From IMG/VR virus record IMGVR_UViG_3300030098_004828, positions 124,001 to 188,000 of that record: a DNA stretch of 64,000 bases; one strand, 5' to 3'. The stretch is from a virus. Below the pieces are notes generated by a model. That model saw only the letters and a program-made list of their open reading frames with translations. It was not told the origin of the DNA and ran no database searches. The position numbers and the translations under genes were made by a program. Shown here piece by piece: positions 42,757-52,800 of this stretch (position 1 is its first letter; the number at the start of each line of letters is the position of its first letter).

Positions 42757-43356
42757 ATGAGTGCTTGTAATACATGTGGAAATAATACTTCTTTGCCTTG
42801 TGGATGTGAAGATATAGCTTTAGCTATGAATTGTACAAATCATATAGGTATAAATTGTCCTATTAATGCTAATCAATGTGCTTCTGTAGAATGTGTTGAG
42901 TGTGTTAAAATATGTAATGAAGAAGATATGTGGGTTACAGTTGAAGGTCAATATCCTGTATGGTGGCAACAAGGATGGAGTTTATCACAATTTTTACAAT
43001 CTTTTGCTTTAAGTACAACAATAGGTCAAGCTACTATATATGGTTTTTTTCCTTATTTTTCATGTACTAATGTAACAACTGGAAGTGCTTCATTTGTTTG
43101 GTCATATCTTCAACAAGCTAGTGTATATCCTGCAACAGCTTTTCAACTTGAATGGCAAGACCCTGCTGCACCTGGTGTTTGGAATATAGCAGCCACTATT
43201 CCTTTAACTCAAAATCAGTATACAATAAATGCAGGTAATCTTGGTCTTGTTCCTGGAATGCAATACCTTTTTAGAATGAGAACTGTAGATGCAGGTGGTG
43301 GTTATAATTTAGTGAATACTCAATCTGTTACGTTATATGTGACTATACCAAATTAA
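42757..43356 (+). CDS. Cys-rich protein with fibronectin type III domain
   Basis: A 199-residue protein. The first 60 residues have about a dozen cysteines (SACNTCGNNTSLPCGCEDI; CASVECVECVKICNEED). A Trp-rich segment with VWWQQGWSLSQFLQSF follows. The last 100 residues (SASFVWSYLQQ ... FQLEWQDPAAPG ... YTINAGNLGLVPGMQYLFRMRTVDAGG) form a fibronectin type III domain, common in phage tail proteins for weak carbohydrate contacts. It follows the fibre gene by 18 bases and ends with a terminator, so it may be a fibre partner or chaperone. Confidence 0.68.
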   Translation: MSACNTCGNNTSLPCGCEDIALAMNCTNHIGINCPINANQCASVECVECVKICNEEDMWVTVEGQYPVWWQQGWSLSQFLQSFALSTTIGQATIYGFFPYFSCTNVTTGSASFVWSYLQQASVYPATAFQLEWQDPAAPGVWNIAATIPLTQNQYTINAGNLGLVPGMQYLFRMRTVDAGGGYNLVNTQSVTLYVTIPN

Positions 43357-43405
43357 AAAGCAAAACGTGGAGGTTTTTGTTGGTTTTAACTTCGCAAATT
43401 GCTCT

Positions 43406-43438
43406 GAACCCTAGGTGAAAGCTTAGGGTTCTTTTTTT
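43406..43438 (+). terminator. Strong intrinsic terminator
   Basis: GAACCCTA pairs exactly with TAGGGTTC around GGTGAAAGCT and is followed by seven T. It ends the fibre transcript. Confidence 0.85.
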
Positions 43439-43446
43439 ATTGCTAA

Positions 43447-43462
43447 TTTTTTTATATATTAG
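43447..43462 (+). promoter_or_regulatory. Weaker late-type promoter box before 43488
   Basis: TTTTTTTATATATTAG is a shortened version of the recurrent box, 26 bases before the ATG. Confidence 0.4.
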
Positions 43463-43487
43463 CAGCACTAATTAATATAGCTATCTT

Positions 43488-44696
43488 ATGAATTTAAAAG
43501 AAAAAGTAAAAAATGCTTTAAAATGGAAAAAGAATTCAGAGTATTGTGCAGATAGAATAGGAATAACAGAAGAAGAATTTGATAAAATAAAAAAAGTAAT
43601 ACAAGCAGAAGAAAGAGAAAAAAGAAAAGAAGAAAGAGAAATGGGTTATGCAACAGATGATTGCACATCCTCATATGATATAGAAAGTGGTCAAGGAAAG
43701 ATTACTGGAATATCTCAAACAGAACCTAAATCCCCAGAAGAAATTATAAAAATATTAAATATTGATACAACACAATGGAAGTTATCTCAATATTGGAATA
43801 AACAAATGTCAGATCACTGGCGTATATCAGCTTTAATTACAAAGCTTAAAAATGATGATACTGCTCACATAGAACAATTACTTGAGAACTGGAAACCAAA
43901 AAAATTCTCTCCAGTTAAAAGAATTAAAAGTGAAGGTAAAAAAGATGTATGTGCTGTTTTATCATTACAAGATATTCATTTTGGTAAACAAGGTAATGAA
44001 ACTATAGATAAAGATTTTGAAGAAACTATTATGGATCTTGTAGAAAGAGCACATGCTAGTCATAATCTTAAAAAAATATTTTATGTAGTGGGAGGAGATC
44101 TAATGAATATGGATAGTTGGGCTGGTACTACTACAAGTGGTACTCCATTAGATAATTGCTCTACTGCTACGGAAGCATATACACAAGCATTTGATGCAAT
44201 ATATTGGAGTATAAATTTTATAAAGCAATATTGTGATGATCTGCAAGTAGTATATATACCAGGTAATCATGATAGGTTATCTTCATTCCATTTAACTCAC
44301 GCTTTATCTAGAGCTATAGATGATCCTAATATACTTTGGGATGTAACATATCTTGAAAGAAAAGTATATACATGGGGTGATAACTTTTTTGCTTTTGAAC
44401 ATGGGGATGTAAACACTAAAAATTCACTTTTACTTTATGCTACAGAGTTTCCACAACAATGGGGTATAACTAAAAATAGAACTTTATTTACAGGTCATTT
44501 GCATCATAAAAAGAAAGTAGAATATATTACTACAAATGAACGTACAGGCTTTATGTTAAAGATACTTCCAAGTCTTTCTAGAACAGATTATTGGCATTAT
44601 CATAACAAATTTGTAGGATCTAAAAGATCAGGTGTTATAGAACTTCATGACTATAATAAAGGTAATATATGTGAACTTACTTATTCTCCTGATTAA
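43488..44696 (+). CDS. Calcineurin-like metallophosphoesterase with HTH start
   Basis: A 402-residue protein. Residues 1-60 look like a helix-turn-helix (EYCADRIGITEEEFDKIKKVIQ). The C-terminal domain has all metallophosphoesterase motifs: DIHFGK (Asp162, His164), GGDLMNMD, PGNHDR (Asn260, His261, Asp262), FEHGD and GHLHHKK (His337, His339). These bind two metal ions and cleave phosphodiesters, as in MRE11/SbcD nucleases. It sits between fibre and tail-ring genes with its own promoter, an odd place for a nuclease, and could act on DNA or on a small phosphodiester. Confidence 0.82.
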   Translation: MNLKEKVKNALKWKKNSEYCADRIGITEEEFDKIKKVIQAEEREKRKEEREMGYATDDCTSSYDIESGQGKITGISQTEPKSPEEIIKILNIDTTQWKLSQYWNKQMSDHWRISALITKLKNDDTAHIEQLLENWKPKKFSPVKRIKSEGKKDVCAVLSLQDIHFGKQGNETIDKDFEETIMDLVERAHASHNLKKIFYVVGGDLMNMDSWAGTTTSGTPLDNCSTATEAYTQAFDAIYWSINFIKQYCDDLQVVYIPGNHDRLSSFHLTHALSRAIDDPNILWDVTYLERKVYTWGDNFFAFEHGDVNTKNSLLLYATEFPQQWGITKNRTLFTGHLHHKKKVEYITTNERTGFMLKILPSLSRTDYWHYHNKFVGSKRSGVIELHDYNKGNICELTYSPD

Positions 44697-44726
44697 TCTA
44701 TCTGGTTTAAACTTTTATTAATCCCC

Positions 44727-44752
44727 TTTTTTTTGTAAATTATATTGTATAG
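44727..44752 (+). promoter_or_regulatory. Late-type promoter box before 44754
   Basis: A T-run followed by GTAAATTATATTGTATAG ends two bases before the ATG at 44754. If used, it would leave almost no leader. Confidence 0.42.
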
Positions 44753-44753
44753 T

Positions 44754-45272
44754 ATGATAAGTAATTTTAAAGCTCCAAACCTTAAAGCTCCTAGGTATAG
44801 GGAAAAAGTATTAGGATTATTGAATATTAATCTTATAAACGAGTTTAAAGAAAAATATCCAATATATGCTAATATAGATAAGGATAAGCTTAAAAATATT
44901 GTTAAACTATATAATAAAAAACTTTGGGAGGAAGTTATTAATAATAGATCAGGTGTAGAATTACCTGACTCTCTAGGTTATTTATTTATTGGAACGTGTC
45001 CAACTGCAAAGAGTGTAAATACAAATTATGCATTATCTAAAAAATATGGTAAGGTATTGCAAAATATGAATTTAGACACAGATGGTAAACTTGCTAAAAT
45101 ATTCTATACAAATCTATCAACTAAATATAGATTTAAAAATAGAGAATTATGGCAATTTAAAGCGGTTAGACAATTTAAAAGAACTGTAGCTGAAGTATAC
45201 CCTAAGCAATGGAATAAATACATTGTTATGGAAAATAGAACAAGGGTAGCTGAAATGTATAAAAATAAATAA
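44754..45272 (+). CDS. Conserved crAss-like protein before the tail rings
   Basis: I use the ATG giving MISNFKAPNLKAPRYREKV (172 residues) over a TTG nine bases upstream. The body (FKEKYPIYANIDKDKLKNIVKLYNKKLWEEVINNRSGVELPDSLGYLFIGTC, then GKLAKIFYTNLSTKYRFKNRELWQFKAVRQFKRTVAEVYP) is a pattern I recall as conserved across crAss-like phages, encoded just before the tail-ring genes. Its function is unknown; a tail-assembly role is inferred from its place. It is basic and helical. Confidence 0.72.
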   Translation: MISNFKAPNLKAPRYREKVLGLLNINLINEFKEKYPIYANIDKDKLKNIVKLYNKKLWEEVINNRSGVELPDSLGYLFIGTCPTAKSVNTNYALSKKYGKVLQNMNLDTDGKLAKIFYTNLSTKYRFKNRELWQFKAVRQFKRTVAEVYPKQWNKYIVMENRTRVAEMYKNK

Positions 45273-45278
45273 AATACT

Positions 45279-45950
45279 ATGACAACAATAGGAGACGTAG
45301 TATCCAGAGTCAGAAGCCAAATAAAAGCAGAGATTCAAGATGCTTTTGTTACTGACAGATACTTATATAGTTTAATCACAAAGAGTGCTCAACTTCTTAT
45401 GAGACGTCAAGATTCTGCTAATAAATTAAAAAAGTTTAATAGTGTATGGAAAACACTCCCATTTGTAGAATTAGAAGAAGTTGATAAGATAGAAGCTTGT
45501 TGTACAGGTATAGAGAGCGGTATGCTTATTAAGCGTACTAAATTAAAACTTCCAACTTTTATGGAAGGATATTGGGGACCACTTATTAGAACAGTTTCTT
45601 CTATTGATGGAAGTATAGAACTACAAGCAACACAACCTGGTACTTTTACATCAATGACAAAAACAACTTCTTTTAAATATAACAAAACAAAATATTTCTG
45701 GTTTATAGATGGTCATTTATATTTTCCAAATATAGACTGGGATGCTGTAAAAGTTGAAGGTATTTTTCAAGAAGATATTTCTTTATGGTTATGTAATGAT
45801 GAAGATAAATGTGTTCCAAGGTATAGACAAGAATGTAATATACCAGAATTTTTATTTGCAGAAATAGAACAACAAGTATTACAACAATTGATGGCAACTA
45901 TAAATGTTCCACAAGAAGATTCAGATAATAAACAAAATGTAAATAGATAA
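45279..45950 (+). CDS. crAss-like tail-ring protein (first)
   Basis: A 223-residue protein. IGDVVSRVRSQIKAEIQDAFVTDRYLYSLITKSAQLLMRRQDSANKL, then FVELEEVDKIEACCTGIESG, FMEGYWGPLIRTVSSIDGSIEL, FTSMTKTTSFKYNKTKYFWFIDGHLYFPNIDW are landmark phrases of a small ring protein in the short crAss-like tail. It would stack under the portal with the protein encoded next. The stop overlaps the next start by one base. Confidence 0.8.
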   Translation: MTTIGDVVSRVRSQIKAEIQDAFVTDRYLYSLITKSAQLLMRRQDSANKLKKFNSVWKTLPFVELEEVDKIEACCTGIESGMLIKRTKLKLPTFMEGYWGPLIRTVSSIDGSIELQATQPGTFTSMTKTTSFKYNKTKYFWFIDGHLYFPNIDWDAVKVEGIFQEDISLWLCNDEDKCVPRYRQECNIPEFLFAEIEQQVLQQLMATINVPQEDSDNKQNVNR

Positions 45951-46870
45951 TGGGAAATAGTGTATCACAAAAATATAGAACGTTTAATCAATTATTAGAA
46001 GATGTTAGTATTGATTTTTCTGGACATGCTCTAGAAGGAAAAATAGAACCTCAACAACTTATCAAAGTTGCAACTAGGGTTAACTATGATTTAGGATTAA
46101 GAATTCATAGAACTAAAGAATATATATTAGATGTTGAACATAGTAAAGCTAAATTACCTGCAGATTTTGCATATTTAAATTATGCTTGGAGTTGTGGATC
46201 ATATACTGTTAGTCAAACAATGCCTTCAGGAACTCATGTAGATACTACTCAACCTAAATATGTTCCAGCTCCAGATGGAGGAGATACAGGGCCTTGTGAA
46301 GATCCTGGATGTAAAGATGTATGTGTTGTTCAAACTTGTCCCACTAAAAATACAGATGGTACAACAACGTATAATAATGAATACATGGTTGTTCAATATA
46401 TGGGTGCAGAACAATACCGTACATATTCTCAATTTTTTCCTCTTAGAATAAAAGAAACATCTCAAGTTCAATGTGATTGTCCTAACATAGGTATTAAGTC
46501 TGTAGATATTGCAGAAATTAGAGATGGTTTTTTATTTACAAGTTTTGAAACAGGTAAAGTATATTTAAATTATCAAGGAGCTATGGAAGATCATGAAGGT
46601 AATTTATTAGTATTAGATCATCCTTATTGTAATGAATATTATGAATATGCTATAAAAGAAAGAATATTAGAAAATATGATTTGGGATGGAGAAAATGTAT
46701 CTCAACAATTAGGGTTAATACAACAAAAATTAAGAGCTGCTAGAAATAATGCTTTAGGTTTTGTTAATACACCAAACTTTAAAGAATATCAAAAATGGCA
46801 TGAGCTTAATAGAAAAGCTCAATATCATAATTATTATAATATGTTTAAAAGTACTCCAACTATAAGATAA
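45950..46870 (+). CDS. crAss-like tail-ring protein (second)
   Basis: A 306-residue protein. The start (FNQLLEDVSIDFSGHALEGKIEPQQLIKVATRVNYDLGLRIHRTKEYILDVEHSKAKLPADFAYLNYAW) is the conserved N-terminal part of this ring protein, and YYEYAIKERILENMIWDGENVSQQLGLIQQKLRAARNNALGFVNTPNF is its helical C-terminus. The centre (about 85-145) holds a Cys-rich insertion with Pro and Gly (CEDPGCKDVCVVQTCP). It likely forms a ring joining the portal to the muzzle protein that follows six bases later. Confidence 0.78.
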   Translation: MGNSVSQKYRTFNQLLEDVSIDFSGHALEGKIEPQQLIKVATRVNYDLGLRIHRTKEYILDVEHSKAKLPADFAYLNYAWSCGSYTVSQTMPSGTHVDTTQPKYVPAPDGGDTGPCEDPGCKDVCVVQTCPTKNTDGTTTYNNEYMVVQYMGAEQYRTYSQFFPLRIKETSQVQCDCPNIGIKSVDIAEIRDGFLFTSFETGKVYLNYQGAMEDHEGNLLVLDHPYCNEYYEYAIKERILENMIWDGENVSQQLGLIQQKLRAARNNALGFVNTPNFKEYQKWHELNRKAQYHNYYNMFKSTPTIR

Positions 46871-46875
46871 TTATA

Positions 46876-49800
46876 ATGGCACGAAAGAAACAACAACAGA
46901 GACCGGATGTCCCTAGACCTGAATTACAAAATACATCTAATGTAGATACAGATGTATTTGTAAAAGGTATGACTAAGGATATGGATGTTGCCTTGACCAA
47001 TAAAGAAAATTGGACTCATGCTGTTAATGCTATTAATAATTCTCATCAAGGTGATGCAGGAACTATAGGAAATGAACCTGCTAATTTAGGATGTGCAGCA
47101 ATACCCTATACCATTATAGGTATGATTCATCTATATGGTGATAAATGGGCTATATTTTCAACAGATGATGTTAATAGTCAAATAGGAATATTTGATGATA
47201 GTCATTGTAAATATGATATTGTTGTTAATGATCCTTGTTTAAATTTTAACAAACGTTATTTAATTACAGGAGCTTCTAAGGAAAGTTTTGAGTGTCAGTG
47301 GTGGGTATACTGGGATGATGGTATAAATCCTTCTAGAGCTCTTAATACAGCGGATGTACCATATATTCAAACTAGTTATACAGAAGATGATGGATGTGTT
47401 ATATATGAAGATCAAATACCTTTAAGACTTGATTGTGAAAAAATAAGATTAAATCCTATCCTTGATGTTCCATGTATTAAGTTGTCAAAAGCAAAAGATG
47501 GTGGTCAATTACAAAATGGATCTTATGAAGCTTATATTGCATATGTAGTAGATGATAATAAAGTAACGGATTATTATAAATCTAATATACAAACTCTTTG
47601 GGATCATCAAGATAATGCAGGATCACTAGATATAGATATTGAAAACTTAGATAAACAATTTGAAAGTTATCAATTAGTTATCTATACAAATGCAGGTATG
47701 AATTCATATGCTGTAGTAGTAGGAACATATAGTACAGAACAATCTCATATTAATATTGATATGATAGATATGTCTGCTTCTACACCAGGTCTTGTAGATC
47801 AATTACCATTATATACTCCTATTTTTGAAAAGTCTGAAAAGATGTATGCGGTTAATGACTATCTTCTAAGACAAGGTCCCACTACAAATTTTGATTTTAA
47901 TTATCAATGTCAAGCTAATAATATAACAGCTAAATGGGTTTCTGTAGAGTATCCGGCAGATTATTATGTAAAAGGTGGTAACAAACCAACTTTTATGAGA
48001 GATGAACAATATTCTTTCTTTATAAGATTTGTTTATAATACAGGTAATAAATCTTCTTCTTATCATATACCAGGACGTGCTGCTGTTGGTATACCTGCAA
48101 ATGATATGGGTGTTCCTCCTGATATGAATCAAACATTATCTGGTGAAGCCGGGTTTCCAAATTGGAAAATAAATAATACTGCATTTCAAACAATGTCTAT
48201 AGATGCAGGTGGTGGTGAAAATATAGGAACATATACAGATGATGGAGGATTAATTGTTGCAAAAGGATGGATGGGATATTGGGAATCAACAGAAAGATAT
48301 CCTAATGATCCAGTTAGATGGTGTGATCTATGTAACACTCCTATAAGACATCATAAATTTCCTGAAGAAGGAACAAGTATTTGGACACAAAGAAACAATC
48401 CAAATAATCAATTTATATATGTATTAGGTGTAGACTTTGATAATATAGAATGGCCAAGATATATAGATAAGGATGGTTTTGATGTACCAATACCAAATAT
48501 AGTTGGTTATGAAATACTAGTGGGATCTAGACAAGGTAATAAATCTATTATAGCAAAAGGTCTTGCTAGAAACATGAGAAGGTATGATATTCAAAATGCT
48601 CAAGGTGAACGTGGTATTGCTGATGCTGAAGGTGGTGATGATAACTTAGAAGGATTAATGCCTAACTATCCATTTAATGATTTAGATAGAGATCCATATT
48701 TATCACAACAAGAAGTTATAAGACAAAGTGATTATGTACCTTATGGTCCTAATTATACAATGCATAATATATTTACATTCCATTCTCCAGATACTTCGTT
48801 TGATAGACCTTTCTTAAGTCCATCTGAAATTAAAAGTTATGGTGTAACAGGAGGATATTCTTTAGGTAGATTTAAAAGATCAGAGGATCATCCTAAACAT
48901 AAATTAATAAGAGATATTGCAGCTATTATTGCAGCTATTATTGGTGCAGGTTATGCTATTATGGAAATGCGTGGTGAAAAGGTTCAAAAAGTAAAAGGAT
49001 CTAAAGCATTATCTATTGGTCAAGATCCAGGACCATATAATCAATCAGATGCACTTAAAGATGAATCAACTATTGATACTACTGCTGGTACAGGTACAGG
49101 TGGTGTAAGTATTGCAGGTGTTTATGCTTCAGGGGGTACAGGTACAGGTGGTACTGCTAATGTTGATATGGATGTTAGTAATGATTCAGGACTTGAAGGT
49201 ACAAACCCTGCTGCTACCGATGATGATGGAATTACTAATCAAGACCTACAAAATATAAGCCCTACTCTTCCTCCTGATCCTAGTGGTGTTGATACTGATA
49301 CAGGTATAGAAACAGTAAATGGTGGTGGTGCAGCTCCAGGTATGGCTGGTAATATAAGTATAACTGATCCAGGTCCTGTTGGTTTTATACCTCCAAGTAT
49401 TGTTACTCAAACATTAACAGCAGATGGTGCTACTGCTGATTATCAGTTAACTTATGGTCCTAGTACATCTCAAGCACAATTAAATGCATATGAAAATATG
49501 CAAGCTTTTAATACCGCACAAGAAAATGATGCACCAGGAACTCCAGCAGGTCAAGAAGGTCAACAAGGATCAGGTGGTACAAGTTCAGGTAATCTTAACA
49601 TTATATCAGGTATTAATATTAATGATATTGCTAATGGATTTCAACCAACACAAGAAAGTGAATTTTCAATGTCTACTACACCTATAGGTGATGCAACTAA
49701 TCTTATTCTTACTGGTGGTCTTCCTAATAGTGTTTCAGGTGCAGAAGAAGATTTCTTACATGATATAAAAAGTAAGGGTGATAATGCTGCAATGCAAACA

Positions 49801-52800
49801 ACTGGTTATACAGGATCTAGTAGAGATGTTGAAATGAAAGGGAGTAAGTATAAATCATTACCAGGATTTTTACAAATAATGTTTAAGACATATTCATTCT
49901 TAAACTTCATGGTTGAAGGTGGTGAAGGAATTATAGAGATGATTTATGAATTTATGAATCCTCAAGACTATGCATATAAATATAATTCTTATGGTATGTA
50001 TAGTGGTAATTTTATTCCACAAATGGGTGATAGACATAGAATAGAATGTAAAAGAGCTAGATACTTATCAAGTGCATTTCAAAATCTTGGACCAGAATAT
50101 AAAATAAATAATTTACATAGACCTAAAACAGTTGTTTTACAAGGAGTTGAAAATCTTGTATCTCCTTCTTCTCCACAATACTGGAGAGATAATTCAAAAT
50201 ATGTATTAGGAGAACTTCCTTCATGGGTATTGCAAAATCCTACACAACCTGTAACAACTAAAATATCCGCTCACTATGTAGGATTAAAATATAGAATAGA
50301 TAATCAATATGGTCAAATACAAAGTATAAGACAACTACCTGTAAAATGTGCAGGGATTTTTAGAAACGCAGCTTTTCCTAGTTCTGCTGATGTTAATAAT
50401 GCAGAACCAAATGAAACTATATGTACTACTTGTGATGAAGAGACAGGACTTATATTTGATGAAAATACTAGATTTAGATCAGAAGTCATATTTGGTGGTG
50501 ATTGTTTCATTAATAGATATAGTGAAAAAGTTATAATGCCATTCTTTTGGGATTTCTTAAAAGGAGAACCAGATGGATATACTTTTGATTATAGATTGCA
50601 TCAAAATGTTCCTTTTGTTAGATTCTGGTATAATTCACAAAAATATGAATTATCTGGATTTGTTAGACCTATTACAGATTTAAGTTTTTCTTGGTTATCT
50701 GATCCTAGTGATCCAGGATTACCTTCAGCTCTTCATAACTTAGATAGAATAGGTAGTGGTAACTATAATGCTATAGATGAAGGATGGTTATCTGGTACTC
50801 CTAATAATGAAGATGATTGGTGGATGACTGCAAACTCAGAAAGTCAATCAGGTATGTTTGGTGATGGATTTGGTGGTCTAGGTGGTGGAACAGGTTGGGG
50901 TTCAGGTACTGATGCTAATACTACTGGTACAACTTATACAGATGGTGGTCCACCTGATACATCAGGAGATAGTGTATCACAATCAACTTCTAACTGGGCA
51001 AGTTCAGGAGGACAAGCAACAAAATCTAATGGAATCTTTACATTAAAGAATGCTTATTGCTATTTACATTCTAGTGGTATAAATGAATTCTTTGTAGAGT
51101 CAGAATTAAACATGGCTCAAAGAGATTGGGATGATAAACCTGCAGGTAGACATTATGATTGGCAAGAGTTTACAGATGTTAATGCATTATTTCATGCAGA
51201 TATTATTAAAGATGGAAACTTTTATAAGTTTGATAGATCTTTAATGTGGAGAAATTTAGGAAGTCAATTATTATCATACGGTTTTGTACAACCATTAAGT
51301 TATGATCCAGTAGTTGCTGAAGAGTGTATGACACATTATCCAAAAAGAATAATGTATTCATTAAGAGCTCAGGATGAAGCTAAAAAAGATTTTTGGAGAG
51401 TTTTCCTTCCATTTAATAAAGAAGACTTTAAAGAGCCTGTAACTACTATTAAACCTATAAATAAAACAGGTGCTGTAATATTATTTCCACATAGATCTCC
51501 TCAAATATGGCAAGGTGTAGATACATTACAAACAGAAGGTAACACTAAAGTTACAATAGGAGATGGAGGTTTATTTGCTGGACCAAGACAAAATATTACA
51601 AATTCAGATCTTCCAAATGAATATGGTTCTTGTGAAAATATGCTTAGTGCAATTAATACACCAGCTGGTTTATTTTATATATCACAACAACAAGGTAAAA
51701 TATTTAACTATACGGGCGGTTTAGAAAATATTGCTGATAGAGGAATGAAACAATGGTTTAATAATTTTCTTCCTTCTAGACTATTAATGGAGTTTCCTGA
51801 AATGGAAGGTTCTATAGATGCAGACAATCCAATTATGGGTATTGGAACTCAATCAGTTTATGATGCTAAACTTGATTTAGTTTACTTTATGAAAAAAGAT
51901 TATGCATTATGTGATCATTCAGGATGTATACAATGGACAGAAGATGATGGATTTGTTTATAATAATACATTATGTAATGATGCAGATCAAATAGCTTCAT
52001 GTCCTGATGGTTATACATTGTATGAAGCTGGAGATGTGCATCCTGGAACAGGAGAAGTTTTAACAGAAGATACTTGTTGTAATATAGTTAGAGATGATTA
52101 TCAAGAGTTTGAAGAAGCTACTATGGATTGTAATACAACAGTTTATGTAGTCCCTGAAATTTTTAATTTTGAAAGACTCCCTAATGATGAAGTTTTAACT
52201 AAGCATGAAAAAAATACAGTTCTTTTTAATGTATCTGATGATGTATTTGAAAACATCAGAGAAAAGAAACCTATGAAAGTTAAACTAAATATTCCTTTCA
52301 TAGATGGTAGAAGAATAAATTTAACTTTAAAGAACTTTGAACCTCATAGAAAAAATACTAGAGTTTTAACAAAAAGTAAAGATGGAACTGTAGAAAGAAA
52401 TTATGTACCTAATATACGTGCATATAGAATAAGAAATAAAGAAATACTTAAAAATGGTAAAGAAGTAAAAGCTACTGGATCCATTATTTTCTCTAGAAAA
52501 GCATTTACAGGTTTCATAACAATAGGTAATCAACAATATGAAATTAGAAGGCGTGGTCAAAATAAATACGCATTAATACATTCTTATGATGTTAAGGAAA
52601 GTCCTTTATTTGCTTGTGATACTAACACATCACACAGCATTCCTGATTCAGTTAAATTAGAAGATTTACCAAGAACAGCAAGACAACTTGCTAAAAGTGG
52701 TAATAGTTCACCTGATCATTGTATTAATTTAGCTGTTACAGTTGATTATTATACATATGATTTTCTTGGTCAAAATTATCAAGACACAAGTGATTGGGCA

